A stretch of DNA of 43,880 nt from Comamonadaceae bacterium (GCA_947475685.1 CANJNC010000027.1:1-43880), one strand, 5' to 3'; shown: positions 25,201 to 34,275, counted from the stretch's first letter. Numbers and translations are program-made. The notes: a model not told the origin generated them from the sequence alone.

Positions 25201-25462
25201 GCTCACCCCTTACACGGATACCGTTTGATATCGACCAAACATGCTTTCCAAATGTTTTTTCAATGGCGCTCAGATTTAAACACATCAGCCATCGGTGGGT
25301 TTTGCGAAAAGGCGCTCACTGAACAGTCCAACGCAAGGCATACACCAAGACAGATCAGCATTTACATAAGTGTTTTCATGGAGGCATTGAATTTAAAAAA
25401 ATCTGCTGACCGATCTATACTCGGTCGTTCACAATTTGCCATTTTTTTAAGGCGCGCAAGCA
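25201..25462. other. Promoter region of the TonB receptor gene
   Basis: No gene is supported in these 262 bp; a plus-strand frame through 25168-25479 has no RBS and no protein-like features. The region holds the palindrome at 25408-25426 and a T7AA tract followed by GGCGCGC (25442-25457) that merges with the ribosome site of the receptor. Confidence 0.5.
25408..25426. promoter_or_regulatory. Operator-like inverted repeat over a TATACT box
   Basis: GACCGA (25408-25413) and TCGGTC (25421-25426) form a perfect 6-bp inverted repeat spaced by 7 nt. A TATACT hexamer (25416-25421) that resembles a -10 box lies within it, 42 bp before the receptor ATG. A regulator bound here would cover the promoter. 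The adjacent two-component system is a candidate, as is a TetR-type repressor encoded elsewhere. Confidence 0.45.
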
Positions 25463-27619
25463 ATGAGCAAAACCCATAAAAATATCCTTGTTTGTATTTT
25501 GTCGTTGCATGGACTTGGATGCATGATTCAGGGACAAGTTTCCTTTGCACAAACAAGTACACCTAAAAGTGATATTCAAAGCATTGAAATTCAAGCAGGC
25601 AAGATGGGACAAGCCCAGTTCGACGCGCCTGCCAGCATCAATGTGATTGATGCCAGCACACTGTCAGGCTCCGGTCCACAAGTTAATCTCACTGAGACTT
25701 TGAACCAAGTTCCTGGCGTGATGGCCTTGTCGCGCAATAATTACGCACAAGACTTGCAAATATCTATCAGAGGTTTTGGTGCCCGTGCAGCCTTTGGCCT
25801 TAGAGGCATTCGGTTGATTACGGACGGCATTCCAGCCACAACCCCTGATGGCCAAGGACAAGCCTCTACTGTGAGCCTTACCTCTGCGGACCGCATTGAG
25901 GTTTTGACTGGCCCCTTGGCACAGATTTATGGCAATGCATCGGGGGGGGTGATTCAATCCTTTACCCGTGAGGCCTCAGCCACACCCATGTTCAATTCTC
26001 AACTTTATGTGGGCTCTTATGGTCTTTTACGAAAAGATGTTCAACTGTCACAAAAAAGCGCCAATATCGGTATCGTGGCGGACTACAGCACCTTCAGCAC
26101 TCAAGGGTTTAGAGATAATTCTGACGCCCAACGGCAGCAATTGAATGCTGTCATCACCTCACAACTTCAACCCGATACCAAAATCAAATGGATCTTCAAT
26201 GCATTTGACATGCCCTTGGCAAGAGACCCGCTTGGATTGACAAGTTCCCAATATGCCAACTCCCCAAACATTTCGGGCACCAACGCCTTGCTTGATGGCA
26301 CTCGCAAAACAGTCAGCCAACAGCAATACGGCGTGGTTGCTGATCAGCGCATTGACGCACAAACCTCGATCCAAGCCAAGTTGTACTCTGGCACAAGAGA
26401 CAATTTACAGTACCAGGCCAACTCAAGCGCCACGCCCTCTGTCGCCATCAATTCAACGTGGGTCGGTCTGGGAAGACATTTTTCGGGCTTTGGACTTCAA
26501 GCGAAGTCAAGACAAACTTTCAGCCAAGAGATTCAAACGCAATGGGTGATAGGAAGCGAATTTGACCGCTCGGCTGAATTGCGTCAAGGCGGACCCACAT
26601 ACGCTGGACAGATTAAACCCGGTCTCACCAGAAGTGAACTCAATCAATCGAGCAATCAGGATTTTTTTGCCCAAGCCAACACCCACTTTGGGGAGTCTTG
26701 GTCTTTAACCACCGGTGCCCGATACAGTGAAATTACGCTTGAAAATGCAGATTATTTTCTCACTGACGGAGATGGATCGGGTCGTGTGAAATACAAAGCA
26801 CTCAGCCCTATACTGGGACTGACATGGCATGCCAACGAAACACTGAACTTATATGTCCAAGAAGGCAAAGGCTTTGAGACTCCTGCCCTGTCTGAAGTGG
26901 CTTATAGCCTGAGCGCAGGAAATATCAAAGGAAGTTTCAACCCCAATCTTTTGGCTTCTCACAGCAGACATTTTGAAATCGGCAGCAAATGGAGAGTTAG
27001 CACTCACCAACTATTTAACGCATCTCTCTTTCAAATCAAGAGCGATGATGAAATCATTGCGCAATTGTCAAAAGCGGGACAGACCGTCTATGGCAATGCT
27101 GGAAAAACGCTTCGCGAAGGCATTGAACTCACTCACAAGTTGGCTTGGAATGAGCAACTTGCAAGCTCATTGTCGCTCAGTGCCATGCGTGCCAATTATG
27201 TCAATGCATTCAATTCCATCAATAGTTCTGGGCAAAATTTATTGATTCAACCAGGCAACCAACTTCCTGGCATTGCTCAGCGCCAACTGTTTGCCTCCAT
27301 GGTTTGGCAGACCGCTAAGGACACATCAATTAAACCCAATATCGGGACCCAAATACAATTGGATCTCCTTGCCAGATCAGGCATTTGGGCCAACGACACC
27401 AATGCAGACTATGCAAGCGGTTATGCCATTTTCAACCTCAAGCTCAGACATGCATTGAATGCCGGTAAATTTGAAAACATGCTGTACCTTGGCGTTGACA
27501 ACTTGGCAAATAAAAAGACCATTGGCTCCGTCATCGTTAATCAAGCAAGCAATCAATTTTTTGAACCTGGCATGAACAGAAACTACACTCTTGGCATGCA
27601 AGTCAAACACCCACTTTAA
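25463..27619 (+). CDS. TonB-dependent outer-membrane receptor, YncD/PqqU-like
   Basis: A 718-residue receptor. It has a signal peptide to about SFAQ (residue 30) and a TonB-box-like stretch near IQSIEIQA. The plug domain follows (about 50-165), with INVIDASTL, LNQVPGVMALSRNN, SIRGFGARAAFGLRGIRL, DGIPATTPDGQGQ and GPLAQIYGNASGGVI. A beta-barrel runs to the C-terminus. The plug motifs match the E. coli YncD (PqqU) subfamily, whose founder takes up the cofactor PQQ; shared substrate is only inference. The C-terminus ends HPL without the usual Phe. A G8 tract (25942-25949) lies in the plug coding region. It is convergent with, and 18 bp from, a histidine kinase gene. Confidence 0.9.
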   Translation: MSKTHKNILVCILSLHGLGCMIQGQVSFAQTSTPKSDIQSIEIQAGKMGQAQFDAPASINVIDASTLSGSGPQVNLTETLNQVPGVMALSRNNYAQDLQISIRGFGARAAFGLRGIRLITDGIPATTPDGQGQASTVSLTSADRIEVLTGPLAQIYGNASGGVIQSFTREASATPMFNSQLYVGSYGLLRKDVQLSQKSANIGIVADYSTFSTQGFRDNSDAQRQQLNAVITSQLQPDTKIKWIFNAFDMPLARDPLGLTSSQYANSPNISGTNALLDGTRKTVSQQQYGVVADQRIDAQTSIQAKLYSGTRDNLQYQANSSATPSVAINSTWVGLGRHFSGFGLQAKSRQTFSQEIQTQWVIGSEFDRSAELRQGGPTYAGQIKPGLTRSELNQSSNQDFFAQANTHFGESWSLTTGARYSEITLENADYFLTDGDGSGRVKYKALSPILGLTWHANETLNLYVQEGKGFETPALSEVAYSLSAGNIKGSFNPNLLASHSRHFEIGSKWRVSTHQLFNASLFQIKSDDEIIAQLSKAGQTVYGNAGKTLREGIELTHKLAWNEQLASSLSLSAMRANYVNAFNSINSSGQNLLIQPGNQLPGIAQRQLFASMVWQTAKDTSIKPNIGTQIQLDLLARSGIWANDTNADYASGYAIFNLKLRHALNAGKFENMLYLGVDNLANKKTIGSVIVNQASNQFFEPGMNRNYTLGMQVKHPL

Positions 27620-27637
27620 TTCTTGTAACTCTGCAGA

Positions 27638-29095
27638 TCATGCCAAAGCCTGAGGTGAAAAGCTCACGCTGACAGTCACTACACTTAAAGCATCCACGTC
27701 TATGCTCAATTTTGCTTGATGCAATCGCACAATTTCTTGACACAAACTCAATCCCAAGCCAAAGCCATCAATCAATCTGTCATGTGACTCTGAGCCCCTG
27801 TAAAAACGCTCAAAGACTCTTGACAATGAATCAGACGTTACATTTGCTGACGAATTTGAAAACATCACCAGCACCTCAGTCTCCGAGCTTGTAGCAGAAA
27901 TATGCAACCAACCATCTGCCATGTTGTAGTTGATTGCATTGGTATACAAATTATTGAACACTTGTCGGATAAGTTGTTCATCACAAAACCATAAAATAGA
28001 ACCCTCAATGCTGGATGTGACTCTCAGTTTATCTTGAAAAATACCCGCATCCAAGACCAATTCATTGAGCATGTCGCTTAAATTTACTTGTTTTAAACTT
28101 AAAACCAAGGTCCCCGAATCCGCACGCGACAAGAGTAAAAGTTTATCGGTGATTTGAATCAATCTCTCGATTTCATCAGACATTTGTGAGAGTCGAATTT
28201 GTTGGACTGAACCTTCGGGGGCATCCGAAATCGCTCTTTCAGTGTAACCCCTTAAAATGGTCAAAGGCGTTCTTAGCTCATGGGATGCATCCGCTGAGAA
28301 ACGACTGGCTTGTAAAAAAGAAGCTTTTAAGCGCTCTCTGAGTTCGTTGAATACATCAACAAAATCTTGAAATTCCGTGAAATTGCTCTCCGATTGAATG
28401 GGATAAGCCAAGTCCTTGGACTCCAGTGTGATCAAGCGATCCCTTAAAATTTTCAAAGGCCTGATGAGCGAATAACTCATAAAAATACTCAACACCACCA
28501 CAGAAATAAAAACAACAGGCAAGATTGCTGAAATCACCTTATCGCGTATATCCCAGATGATGGTCACATAGTCCTCTAAGCTTTGGCTGGGCAAGGCGAG
28601 ATAAATATCGCGACCCTCAAAGCTTGAATATTTAACCACCATCCATTCTTGTTTACCAACAATAATTAAACCAGAAAAAGCTTTGCCTGGTATTTTGAGT
28701 TTAATGAGCTTCCAGTCTTTGTATTGAACCGCCGCCTTCTCAAGTGCGGTACAAAATGCAGCCAAGCTGGAGAAATGATCTAAAGTTTTTGGTTTGTAGT
28801 TTTGCTGGCTGATCACTTCTTTGTCACATTTATAAGCCTTAGAGACCACTTCTTTTACAAAAAACTCTGTATAGTCATTTTCTAAATTTTTCTCATGGGT
28901 GGGGGAATCAATCTTTAACTCTTTAGAAATCAACTCTATTTTCACTTTATCAAACACCAAGCCCCAGACCATGTTTTGAGACATCCATCGATTTAAAAAA
29001 GAAATGACCATTAAACCCAACATCAACTGGGCAAACAATATAAACCTGAATGATCCTGCGAATTTTAAAAAAATGTTTTTGTTAAAGTTAAACAT
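27638..29095 (-). CDS. Sensor histidine kinase (HAMP, HisKA, HATPase)
   Basis: A 485-residue inner-membrane kinase. TM1 is about 17-35. A periplasmic domain (about 40-185) contains two cysteines (C90, C115). TM2 is about 187-209, followed by HAMP (about 210-262). HisKA has phospho-acceptor H272 in SHELRTPLTILRGY, and HATPase has the N box NNLYTNAINYN and G box GFGLGLSLCQEI. The start ATG 29095 overlaps the response-regulator stop by 8 nt (ATGTTTAA), so the pair is coupled. Kinases of this CusS/QseC-like type often sense metals or envelope conditions. The ligand is unknown, and the convergent TonB receptor is a plausible target. Confidence 0.9.
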   Translation of the reverse strand: MFNFNKNIFLKFAGSFRFILFAQLMLGLMVISFLNRWMSQNMVWGLVFDKVKIELISKELKIDSPTHEKNLENDYTEFFVKEVVSKAYKCDKEVISQQNYKPKTLDHFSSLAAFCTALEKAAVQYKDWKLIKLKIPGKAFSGLIIVGKQEWMVVKYSSFEGRDIYLALPSQSLEDYVTIIWDIRDKVISAILPVVFISVVVLSIFMSYSLIRPLKILRDRLITLESKDLAYPIQSESNFTEFQDFVDVFNELRERLKASFLQASRFSADASHELRTPLTILRGYTERAISDAPEGSVQQIRLSQMSDEIERLIQITDKLLLLSRADSGTLVLSLKQVNLSDMLNELVLDAGIFQDKLRVTSSIEGSILWFCDEQLIRQVFNNLYTNAINYNMADGWLHISATSSETEVLVMFSNSSANVTSDSLSRVFERFYRGSESHDRLIDGFGLGLSLCQEIVRLHQAKLSIDVDALSVVTVSVSFSPQALA

Positions 29096-29774
29096 CAGTG
29101 GTTTTAATTTTGTAACCAACGCCTCGAATTGCTTCAATTGGAAACTCAGCTTGCTGCGACGAGGTAGAGGTCAACTTCTTTTTGATGCGCTGAATACAAA
29201 CATCAACAACATTCGTTTGTGGATCAAAGTCAATATTCCAAACATGCTTGAGAATTTGCTTTCTTGTAAATATATGCCCTGGTGTTCTCATCAAATAGTC
29301 TAAAAGAGAAAATTCTCTTTGGCTCAAAACCATCGAGTGCTCAAACCACTGAACACGCCTAGAAATACGATCCAAGACCAAGTGACCTACAGACAACAAA
29401 TTGCTCTCTTGTAACTTGTTTCTTGAAAGCAAGGACTTGACCCGCGCAACCAACTCCTCAACGTAAAAGGGTTTTGAAAGATAATCATCAGCTCCGGCAT
29501 CAAAACCAATCAACCGATCGTTCAGGTCTCCCTTGGCCGTCAAAATCAAAACAGGCGTCAAATTACCCGCTCCTCTGATTTGTTTCAAAAAATCAATGCC
29601 GTCCAAACCTGGCAGCATCAAATCAAGCACGATGCAGTCATATTGCTGGGCAAAGGCAGCTTTCAGCCCAATGGTGCCTTGGGTAAAGTGATCGGTTTCA
29701 AATCCTGCTTGTGAGAAACCTTGCAAAACAAAATCTGCAATTTTGAGTTCGTCTTCGATAAATAGAATCTTCAT
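29088..29774 (-). CDS. OmpR/PhoB-family response regulator
   Basis: A 228-residue regulator. The receiver domain (1-120) has acidic pocket E7-D8, phospho-acceptor D51 (VLDLMLPGLDG), T79 (LTAKGD) and K101 (SKPF). The C-terminal winged helix (about 128-225) ends AIRGVGYKI, the usual OmpR-class wing. By similarity it is closest to the CusR/CopR/QseB type. It is first in the operon with the kinase. A T7AA tract lies about 105 bp upstream, on the coding strand (29880-29886 as A7). It probably controls its own operon and possibly the TonB receptor. Confidence 0.92.
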   Translation of the reverse strand: MKILFIEDELKIADFVLQGFSQAGFETDHFTQGTIGLKAAFAQQYDCIVLDLMLPGLDGIDFLKQIRGAGNLTPVLILTAKGDLNDRLIGFDAGADDYLSKPFYVEELVARVKSLLSRNKLQESNLLSVGHLVLDRISRRVQWFEHSMVLSQREFSLLDYLMRTPGHIFTRKQILKHVWNIDFDPQTNVVDVCIQRIKKKLTSTSSQQAEFPIEAIRGVGYKIKTTDV

Positions 29775-29894
29775 GTCAATACTTTATAGGAAAAAAGCCT
29801 CGAGTTTTTCCAAAATAACGGCTTTGTCATTGATCAATTTAACCTACCCTGTTTGATACAAGTCTCACGTGAAAGGCTTAAAAAAAGGTTTCCC

Positions 29895-30872
29895 CTAATC
29901 AATCTCAATCACTGCATTACCCGTCAATTGACCCGACTCAACTGCTTCATGGGCTTGAACGATTTCAGCGAGTGAAAACCTCTTGCCGACACAATGTTGA
30001 ATTTTCCCCTCTTGTATCAGTTGATTCAAACCGACCACATCGTTTTGTCTGGCTTGGTCCGACAAATCGTAGACCAGAAAAAACTTTAACTCTATCGATT
30101 TAAACAACAAGGTTCTGAATGTCATGGAAAAATCAATCTCGTTTGAGCCGTAGCAAACTATTTGTGCATGGTGCGCAATGGCTTGACTTGAAATGAGCTC
30201 CTTGGTACTTGAGAAATCCAAATCAATGACTCGAGCGACCCCTTGACCCTCGGTGATACTTAAAATCCTATCCTCAACAGATTCTTGTTTATAGTCAATC
30301 AAATGTTTCACGCCCACACTTTGAGCCAACGTGGCTCGCTCTTTTGAACCAACGGTTCCGATGACCTTGGCCCCACTGAGGATCAACATTTGACTCGCAT
30401 AGAAACCAACAGCAGAGCCAGCCCCAGTCACCAAAACCCATTGGTCTTTCAAATCACGGCAAAGCCTCACTGCTTCGAATGCCGTCAAACCAGGGATTCC
30501 TAGGCACGCTGCGCTTGCAAAATCCAATCCGTCGGGCATCTTGACAGCTTGCTTTGCATTCAATGCAATGTATTGACACGCGGTGCCAAAGGCTCGACCA
30601 AACTGACCATTCCATATCCACACCCGCTCACCTATGCGAGCAGGGTCGACACCTTCCCCAACTTGCTCGATCACACCTGCTCCATCGCTGTGAGGAATGA
30701 TTTGTGGCGCAATCAAGGGCCTGTTTTTTCTGTTCTTGACATCTGAGGGGTTCACCCCTGAGGTCTTTAATTTAACCAAGACTTCACCTTTGCCAGCGGA
30801 AGGGGTGTGCACCTCTCCGACGATCAAGGTGTCCTTGGCTGAACCATTTTGTGTATACCAAGCTGCGCGCAT
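29895..30872 (-). CDS. Zinc-independent quinone oxidoreductase-like MDR-family dehydrogenase
   Basis: A 325-residue medium-chain reductase from ATG 30872 (AAAGG 8 nt upstream). It has a GroES-like N-domain with GEVLVKLKTSGVNPSDVKNR and HSDGAGVIEQVGEGV, and a Rossmann domain with VLVTGAGSAVGFYASQMLI as the nucleotide loop. The Zn-binding Cys/His cluster of alcohol dehydrogenases is missing, as in NADPH:quinone reductases (QOR). It probably reduces quinones or alpha,beta-unsaturated carbonyls with NADPH. It is divergent from the Tph-like oxygenase operon, so a linked role in aromatic metabolism is possible but unproven. The frame is open to 30911. Confidence 0.88.
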   Translation of the reverse strand: MRAAWYTQNGSAKDTLIVGEVHTPSAGKGEVLVKLKTSGVNPSDVKNRKNRPLIAPQIIPHSDGAGVIEQVGEGVDPARIGERVWIWNGQFGRAFGTACQYIALNAKQAVKMPDGLDFASAACLGIPGLTAFEAVRLCRDLKDQWVLVTGAGSAVGFYASQMLILSGAKVIGTVGSKERATLAQSVGVKHLIDYKQESVEDRILSITEGQGVARVIDLDFSSTKELISSQAIAHHAQIVCYGSNEIDFSMTFRTLLFKSIELKFFLVYDLSDQARQNDVVGLNQLIQEGKIQHCVGKRFSLAEIVQAHEAVESGQLTGNAVIEID

Positions 30873-31241
30873 ATCAAAAACCTTTGCCTCTATGTCATAC
30901 AGATGGAGCATCGATCTTTTTATCGAGCTCCGCTTTTACCAATATCGTATACCTATTTCTCTCTTTGTTCATTGCCAGCATGTATCTAAACCCACAAAAA
31001 ATTGTAAAAACCCTGATGTTTCGACCTGGCAAACTATGTAAAAATACGATCCATCAAAGTAGCTTTTCTTTGCATTTCATTTCTTTTGCCGAGATGGATT
31101 GCTAAACTTGGTGAAAGTGCTTTTTTTTAAGCGTCCTCATCACCTCGCTGCGTGACCATTCAATATGCGGCTCTAGGAAGGTCACTTTTAAAAAAATCAT
31201 TCGCCTGAAAAACGCTTAAACCTTATTTCACTACCACGACC
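30873..31241. other. Divergent region upstream of the ring-hydroxylating oxygenase operon
   Basis: No gene was seen. The stretch contains a T8AAGCG tract (31121-31133) and a T4A7 run (31187-31197). No convincing LysR or other operator symmetry was found, and ATG 31242 has no clear Shine-Dalgarno. Confidence 0.4.
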
Positions 31242-32540
31242 ATGCCTGCATTAGACCATCGCGAGCCCAACCCCATGTCCGCCCACCCTCCAAGCGACTC
31301 AGCCCGCTCAAGCCCTCCACGAACTTGGCCCAGTGAAGGATTCACCAGAGCACCTTATTGGGTGTATCAAGATGCTCAGACGTACTTGCAAGAGCAACAA
31401 AAGATTTTTCGCGGACCCCACTGGCATTACCTGGGACTTGAGGCCGAGGTCAAAGATCCTGGCTCGTTCAAGTCAACCTACATTGGCGAACAATCGGTCA
31501 TCTTAACGCGCGCAGAGGATGGCTCCTTGAATGCAATGCTCAACCGATGCGCACACCGGGGTAACATGATCACCCGCGAAGCATTTGGTACAGCCAAGAA
31601 ACTTTATTGCGTTTATCATGCGTGGAGTTACACACTCAAAGGAGACTTGAGCCATGCCGCTTTTAGTCAAGGATTAAGGGGTGAGGGAGGACTCCCCAAA
31701 GACTTCTCTCTTGCTGATCATGGTTTACAAAAACTTCGCGTTGAGACTCTTTGCGGCCTGGTCTTTGCAACGTTTTCCAATGCAACACCCCCGCTCTTAG
31801 AGTGGCTTGGTGATGTGGCACACGGTATTCGCCGAGTCTTGAACAAGCCCCTGAAAGTCTTGGGCTATGACACACAAAGAATACATGCAAACTGGAAGGC
31901 ATATCACGAAAATCCAAGGGATTCGTACCATGCAAATATTTTGCACACTTTCTACGGCACCTTTGGACTTTCTCGCATGTCTCAGGAATCTGGCATGATT
32001 TTAGACAAAAGTGGCCGCCATGTTTATTTTTACACCAAAGCGGGTACCGAGAAAAAGTCCGAAGATTACGAAAAGACCTCCTCTCAATTGAGATCTCACA
32101 ACGATGGCTTAAAGCTTGAGGACCCCAGTATTTTGAAATGGCAGGATGAATATGGAGATGGCGTGAGCGTTCAAATTCTGACCACTTACCCTGGCTTTGT
32201 TCTGCATCAAATTGCCAACAGTTTGGCCACACGTCAAATCTGCACCAAGGGGCCCGATCAGACTGATTTGGTTTGGACCTATTTTGGCTTTGAAGACGAT
32301 GATGAAGCACTGACAGAGCGCAGACTGGTACAAACCAACCTAGCGGGTTCAGCGGGCATGATCTCGGTTGAGGATGCCGCAGTCTGCGAAATGATGCAGC
32401 ATGCCGTTGGAGATGCCCAAGAGGGTGCATCATTCATTGAAATGGGCGGCAAAGAACTCGATATTTCAGGTTCGAGCAAATTGTCTGAGCGTGCAATTCG
32501 AAATTTCTGGCATCACTATAAAACCGATATGGGACTTTGA
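31242..32540 (+). CDS. Aromatic ring-hydroxylating dioxygenase, large subunit (TphA2/AndAc-like)
   Basis: A 432-residue Rieske oxygenase alpha subunit: C103-x-H105 (CAHRG) and C123-x2-H126 (CVYHAWSY), then D227-x2-H230-x4-H235 (DSYHANILH), with D378 (SVEDAA) a likely third Fe ligand. From memory it aligns well with terephthalate 1,2-dioxygenase TphA2: EQQKIFRG near the start, GDL-x2-AF after the Rieske site, DPSIL, YPGFVLHQI and GSAGMISVED. It also resembles anthranilate and salicylate-5-hydroxylase subunits. It forms an operon with a small subunit and a Bug protein. No ferredoxin reductase is present nearby. A second start at ATG 31275 is possible. Confidence 0.88.
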   Translation: MPALDHREPNPMSAHPPSDSARSSPPRTWPSEGFTRAPYWVYQDAQTYLQEQQKIFRGPHWHYLGLEAEVKDPGSFKSTYIGEQSVILTRAEDGSLNAMLNRCAHRGNMITREAFGTAKKLYCVYHAWSYTLKGDLSHAAFSQGLRGEGGLPKDFSLADHGLQKLRVETLCGLVFATFSNATPPLLEWLGDVAHGIRRVLNKPLKVLGYDTQRIHANWKAYHENPRDSYHANILHTFYGTFGLSRMSQESGMILDKSGRHVYFYTKAGTEKKSEDYEKTSSQLRSHNDGLKLEDPSILKWQDEYGDGVSVQILTTYPGFVLHQIANSLATRQICTKGPDQTDLVWTYFGFEDDDEALTERRLVQTNLAGSAGMISVEDAAVCEMMQHAVGDAQEGASFIEMGGKELDISGSSKLSERAIRNFWHHYKTDMGL

Positions 32541-32607
32541 TTTTTTGTGCCTATGTCTTTTACTTTACCCAAAATGCTTACGCCAAGAAACCATTTGATT
32601 GCTCAAT

Positions 32608-33090
32608 ATGACCGAATTTGAAAACCATTATCGACCCGTTGAACAGTTGATCTATAACTGGGCCAGAACAATTGACGAAGACCGTGTTGAGCAGATCACC
32701 GACTTCATGCAAGAGTCAGGCCGCTACCGCGTTAAATCGCGCTTTAACCACGATCGTGAGTTGCCCTTGGCTGTAATTGACTGCAAGGGTGTGGCTCAAC
32801 TCAAAGACCGAATTTTGTCCATGAGAAAGGCCAACATTTACCAGCCTCACCATTATCGACATATGATTTCTTGCATTCAAATTCTGTCTGAACCTGAGCC
32901 CAATGTCTTTGAGGTGAGATCGAATTTTTTAATCACCCGAACCATGGACTTGTCTGGTGATATGAAGATTTTTGCAAGTGGTCAAACCCAAGACTTGATC
33001 AGCTTTCAAAGTAGCGCCCCACAATTCAAAGACAGACTCTTTCTCTACGATTCTAGAGTGATAGAGACTTTGATGATCATTCCCTTGTAA
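32608..33090 (+). CDS. Aromatic ring-hydroxylating dioxygenase, small subunit (TphA3-like)
   Basis: A 160-residue beta subunit with the NTF2-like fold of this family. The segments WARTIDEDRVEQ, GRYRVKSRFN, DRILSMRKANIYQPHHYRH and FASGQTQDLI, and the ending RVIETLMIIPL, match terephthalate dioxygenase TphA3 as I remember it. It has no cofactor residues; its role is structural in an alpha3beta3 oxygenase. The frame opens with TTG 32599, but ATG 32608 (MTEFENHY) is the better start. It lies 67 bp after the alpha gene and 29 bp before the Bug gene. Confidence 0.87.
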   Translation: MTEFENHYRPVEQLIYNWARTIDEDRVEQITDFMQESGRYRVKSRFNHDRELPLAVIDCKGVAQLKDRILSMRKANIYQPHHYRHMISCIQILSEPEPNVFEVRSNFLITRTMDLSGDMKIFASGQTQDLISFQSSAPQFKDRLFLYDSRVIETLMIIPL

Positions 33091-33119
33091 GCAGCACCCC
33101 CCAACTCAATTTACATCGT

Positions 33120-34136
33120 ATGACCAAAGAAAAAACCTTTCCCTCAAAACGGCAACACCTCAAGCAATGGGGTCAATTGAGCATGCTCTGCTTGATGAGT
33201 GCCCTTCACTTCACGCCCACCACGTCCCAAGCGCAAACAGCGACCTGGCCAAACAAAGCCATCCACATTATTGTGCCCAATCCCGCAGGTGGCGCGGCTG
33301 ACTTGCTTCCACGGCTTATCTCAGAGGCCTTGTCCCTTAAAGTCTCCCAACCTGTTGTGGTTGAAAACCGCCCCGGTGCTGCTGGCAACATCGCTGCAGA
33401 ATGGTTTTCCAACGTTGAGCCTGATGGCTACACGCTTTTTGCAGCACCCCCACCATCCCTGTCGATCAATGTGAGCCTTTATCCCAAGATCAACTACGAC
33501 CCAACCAAATTTGTTCCCATTACCATCTTGGCCACTTCTAGCAATGCCTTGCTTGTGCATCCATCGATCAGCGCCAATAGCGTTCAAGAGTTGATTGCCC
33601 TTGCCAAATCCAATCCAAACATGCTGGCTTATGCCTCACAAGGCAATGGATCAACATCGCACCTCACCGCTGAATTGTTCAAACAAAAGACCGGCGCACC
33701 CATGGTTCACGTTCCCTACAAAGGCGACGCTCCTGCCATTGCAGATCTCTTGGCTGGACACGTCCAAATCATGTTTGGCAACATCGCTGCGACTTCTGGC
33801 CATCTAAAGACTGGCAAACTCAAACTCTTGGCCGTCACCAGTGCCAAAAGACTCAACAGCTTTCCAAATACGCCAAGCGTCAACGAAACCATCCCAGGTT
33901 TTATATCGGTGACTTGGTTTGGAGTGGTTGCACCCCCAAAGACGCCAATGGCCTTGGCACAAAAAATCTCTAAAGTCATGACCGATATTTTGCGAACGCC
34001 TGAGATGATGAAAAAATATGCAGACGTGGGCGCTGATGTCGTTGCCAATACGCCCGAAGAGTTGGCTCAATGGATGAAAGAAGATACCGATAGGTGGCGC
34101 TCGGTCATCAAAGCAGGAAATGTCACCATCGACTAA
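33120..34136 (+). CDS. Bug-type solute-binding protein next to the oxygenase (TphC-like)
   Basis: A 338-residue periplasmic binding protein of the TctC/Bug family. The signal peptide ends about TSQAQ-T (residue 39). The ligand loops are IIVPNPAGGAADLLPRL and HVPYKGDAPAIADLLAGH, with VVVENRPGAAGNIAAEW between them. Placement directly after the oxygenase subunits mirrors the terephthalate system, where TphC is the binding protein. It probably captures the substrate of the adjacent oxygenase. No TctA/TctB membrane genes are present, so shared membrane subunits from another locus are likely. Confidence 0.92.
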   Translation: MTKEKTFPSKRQHLKQWGQLSMLCLMSALHFTPTTSQAQTATWPNKAIHIIVPNPAGGAADLLPRLISEALSLKVSQPVVVENRPGAAGNIAAEWFSNVEPDGYTLFAAPPPSLSINVSLYPKINYDPTKFVPITILATSSNALLVHPSISANSVQELIALAKSNPNMLAYASQGNGSTSHLTAELFKQKTGAPMVHVPYKGDAPAIADLLAGHVQIMFGNIAATSGHLKTGKLKLLAVTSAKRLNSFPNTPSVNETIPGFISVTWFGVVAPPKTPMALAQKISKVMTDILRTPEMMKKYADVGADVVANTPEELAQWMKEDTDRWRSVIKAGNVTID

Positions 34137-34275
34137 AGCCCAGACACTCACTGCGCAAGCCAACCAAGCCACAGTTTGAGATCTAAAACCGCTTAACTTT
34201 TTTTATCTCAAGGCCCAAGATGACTCACACCCATTCGGCCCTATAATACTTTTTGCCGATCCTTTAAGAGGACCG

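Noticed and set aside
25168..25479. Plus-strand 103-codon open frame upstream of the TonB receptor
   Set aside because: No ribosome site, no protein-like segments, and it runs through the receptor promoter and its start.
31663..32433. 256-codon minus-strand open frame
   Set aside because: Antisense to the TphA2-like oxygenase subunit with all metal ligands intact; the product is Cys/His/Arg-rich noise.
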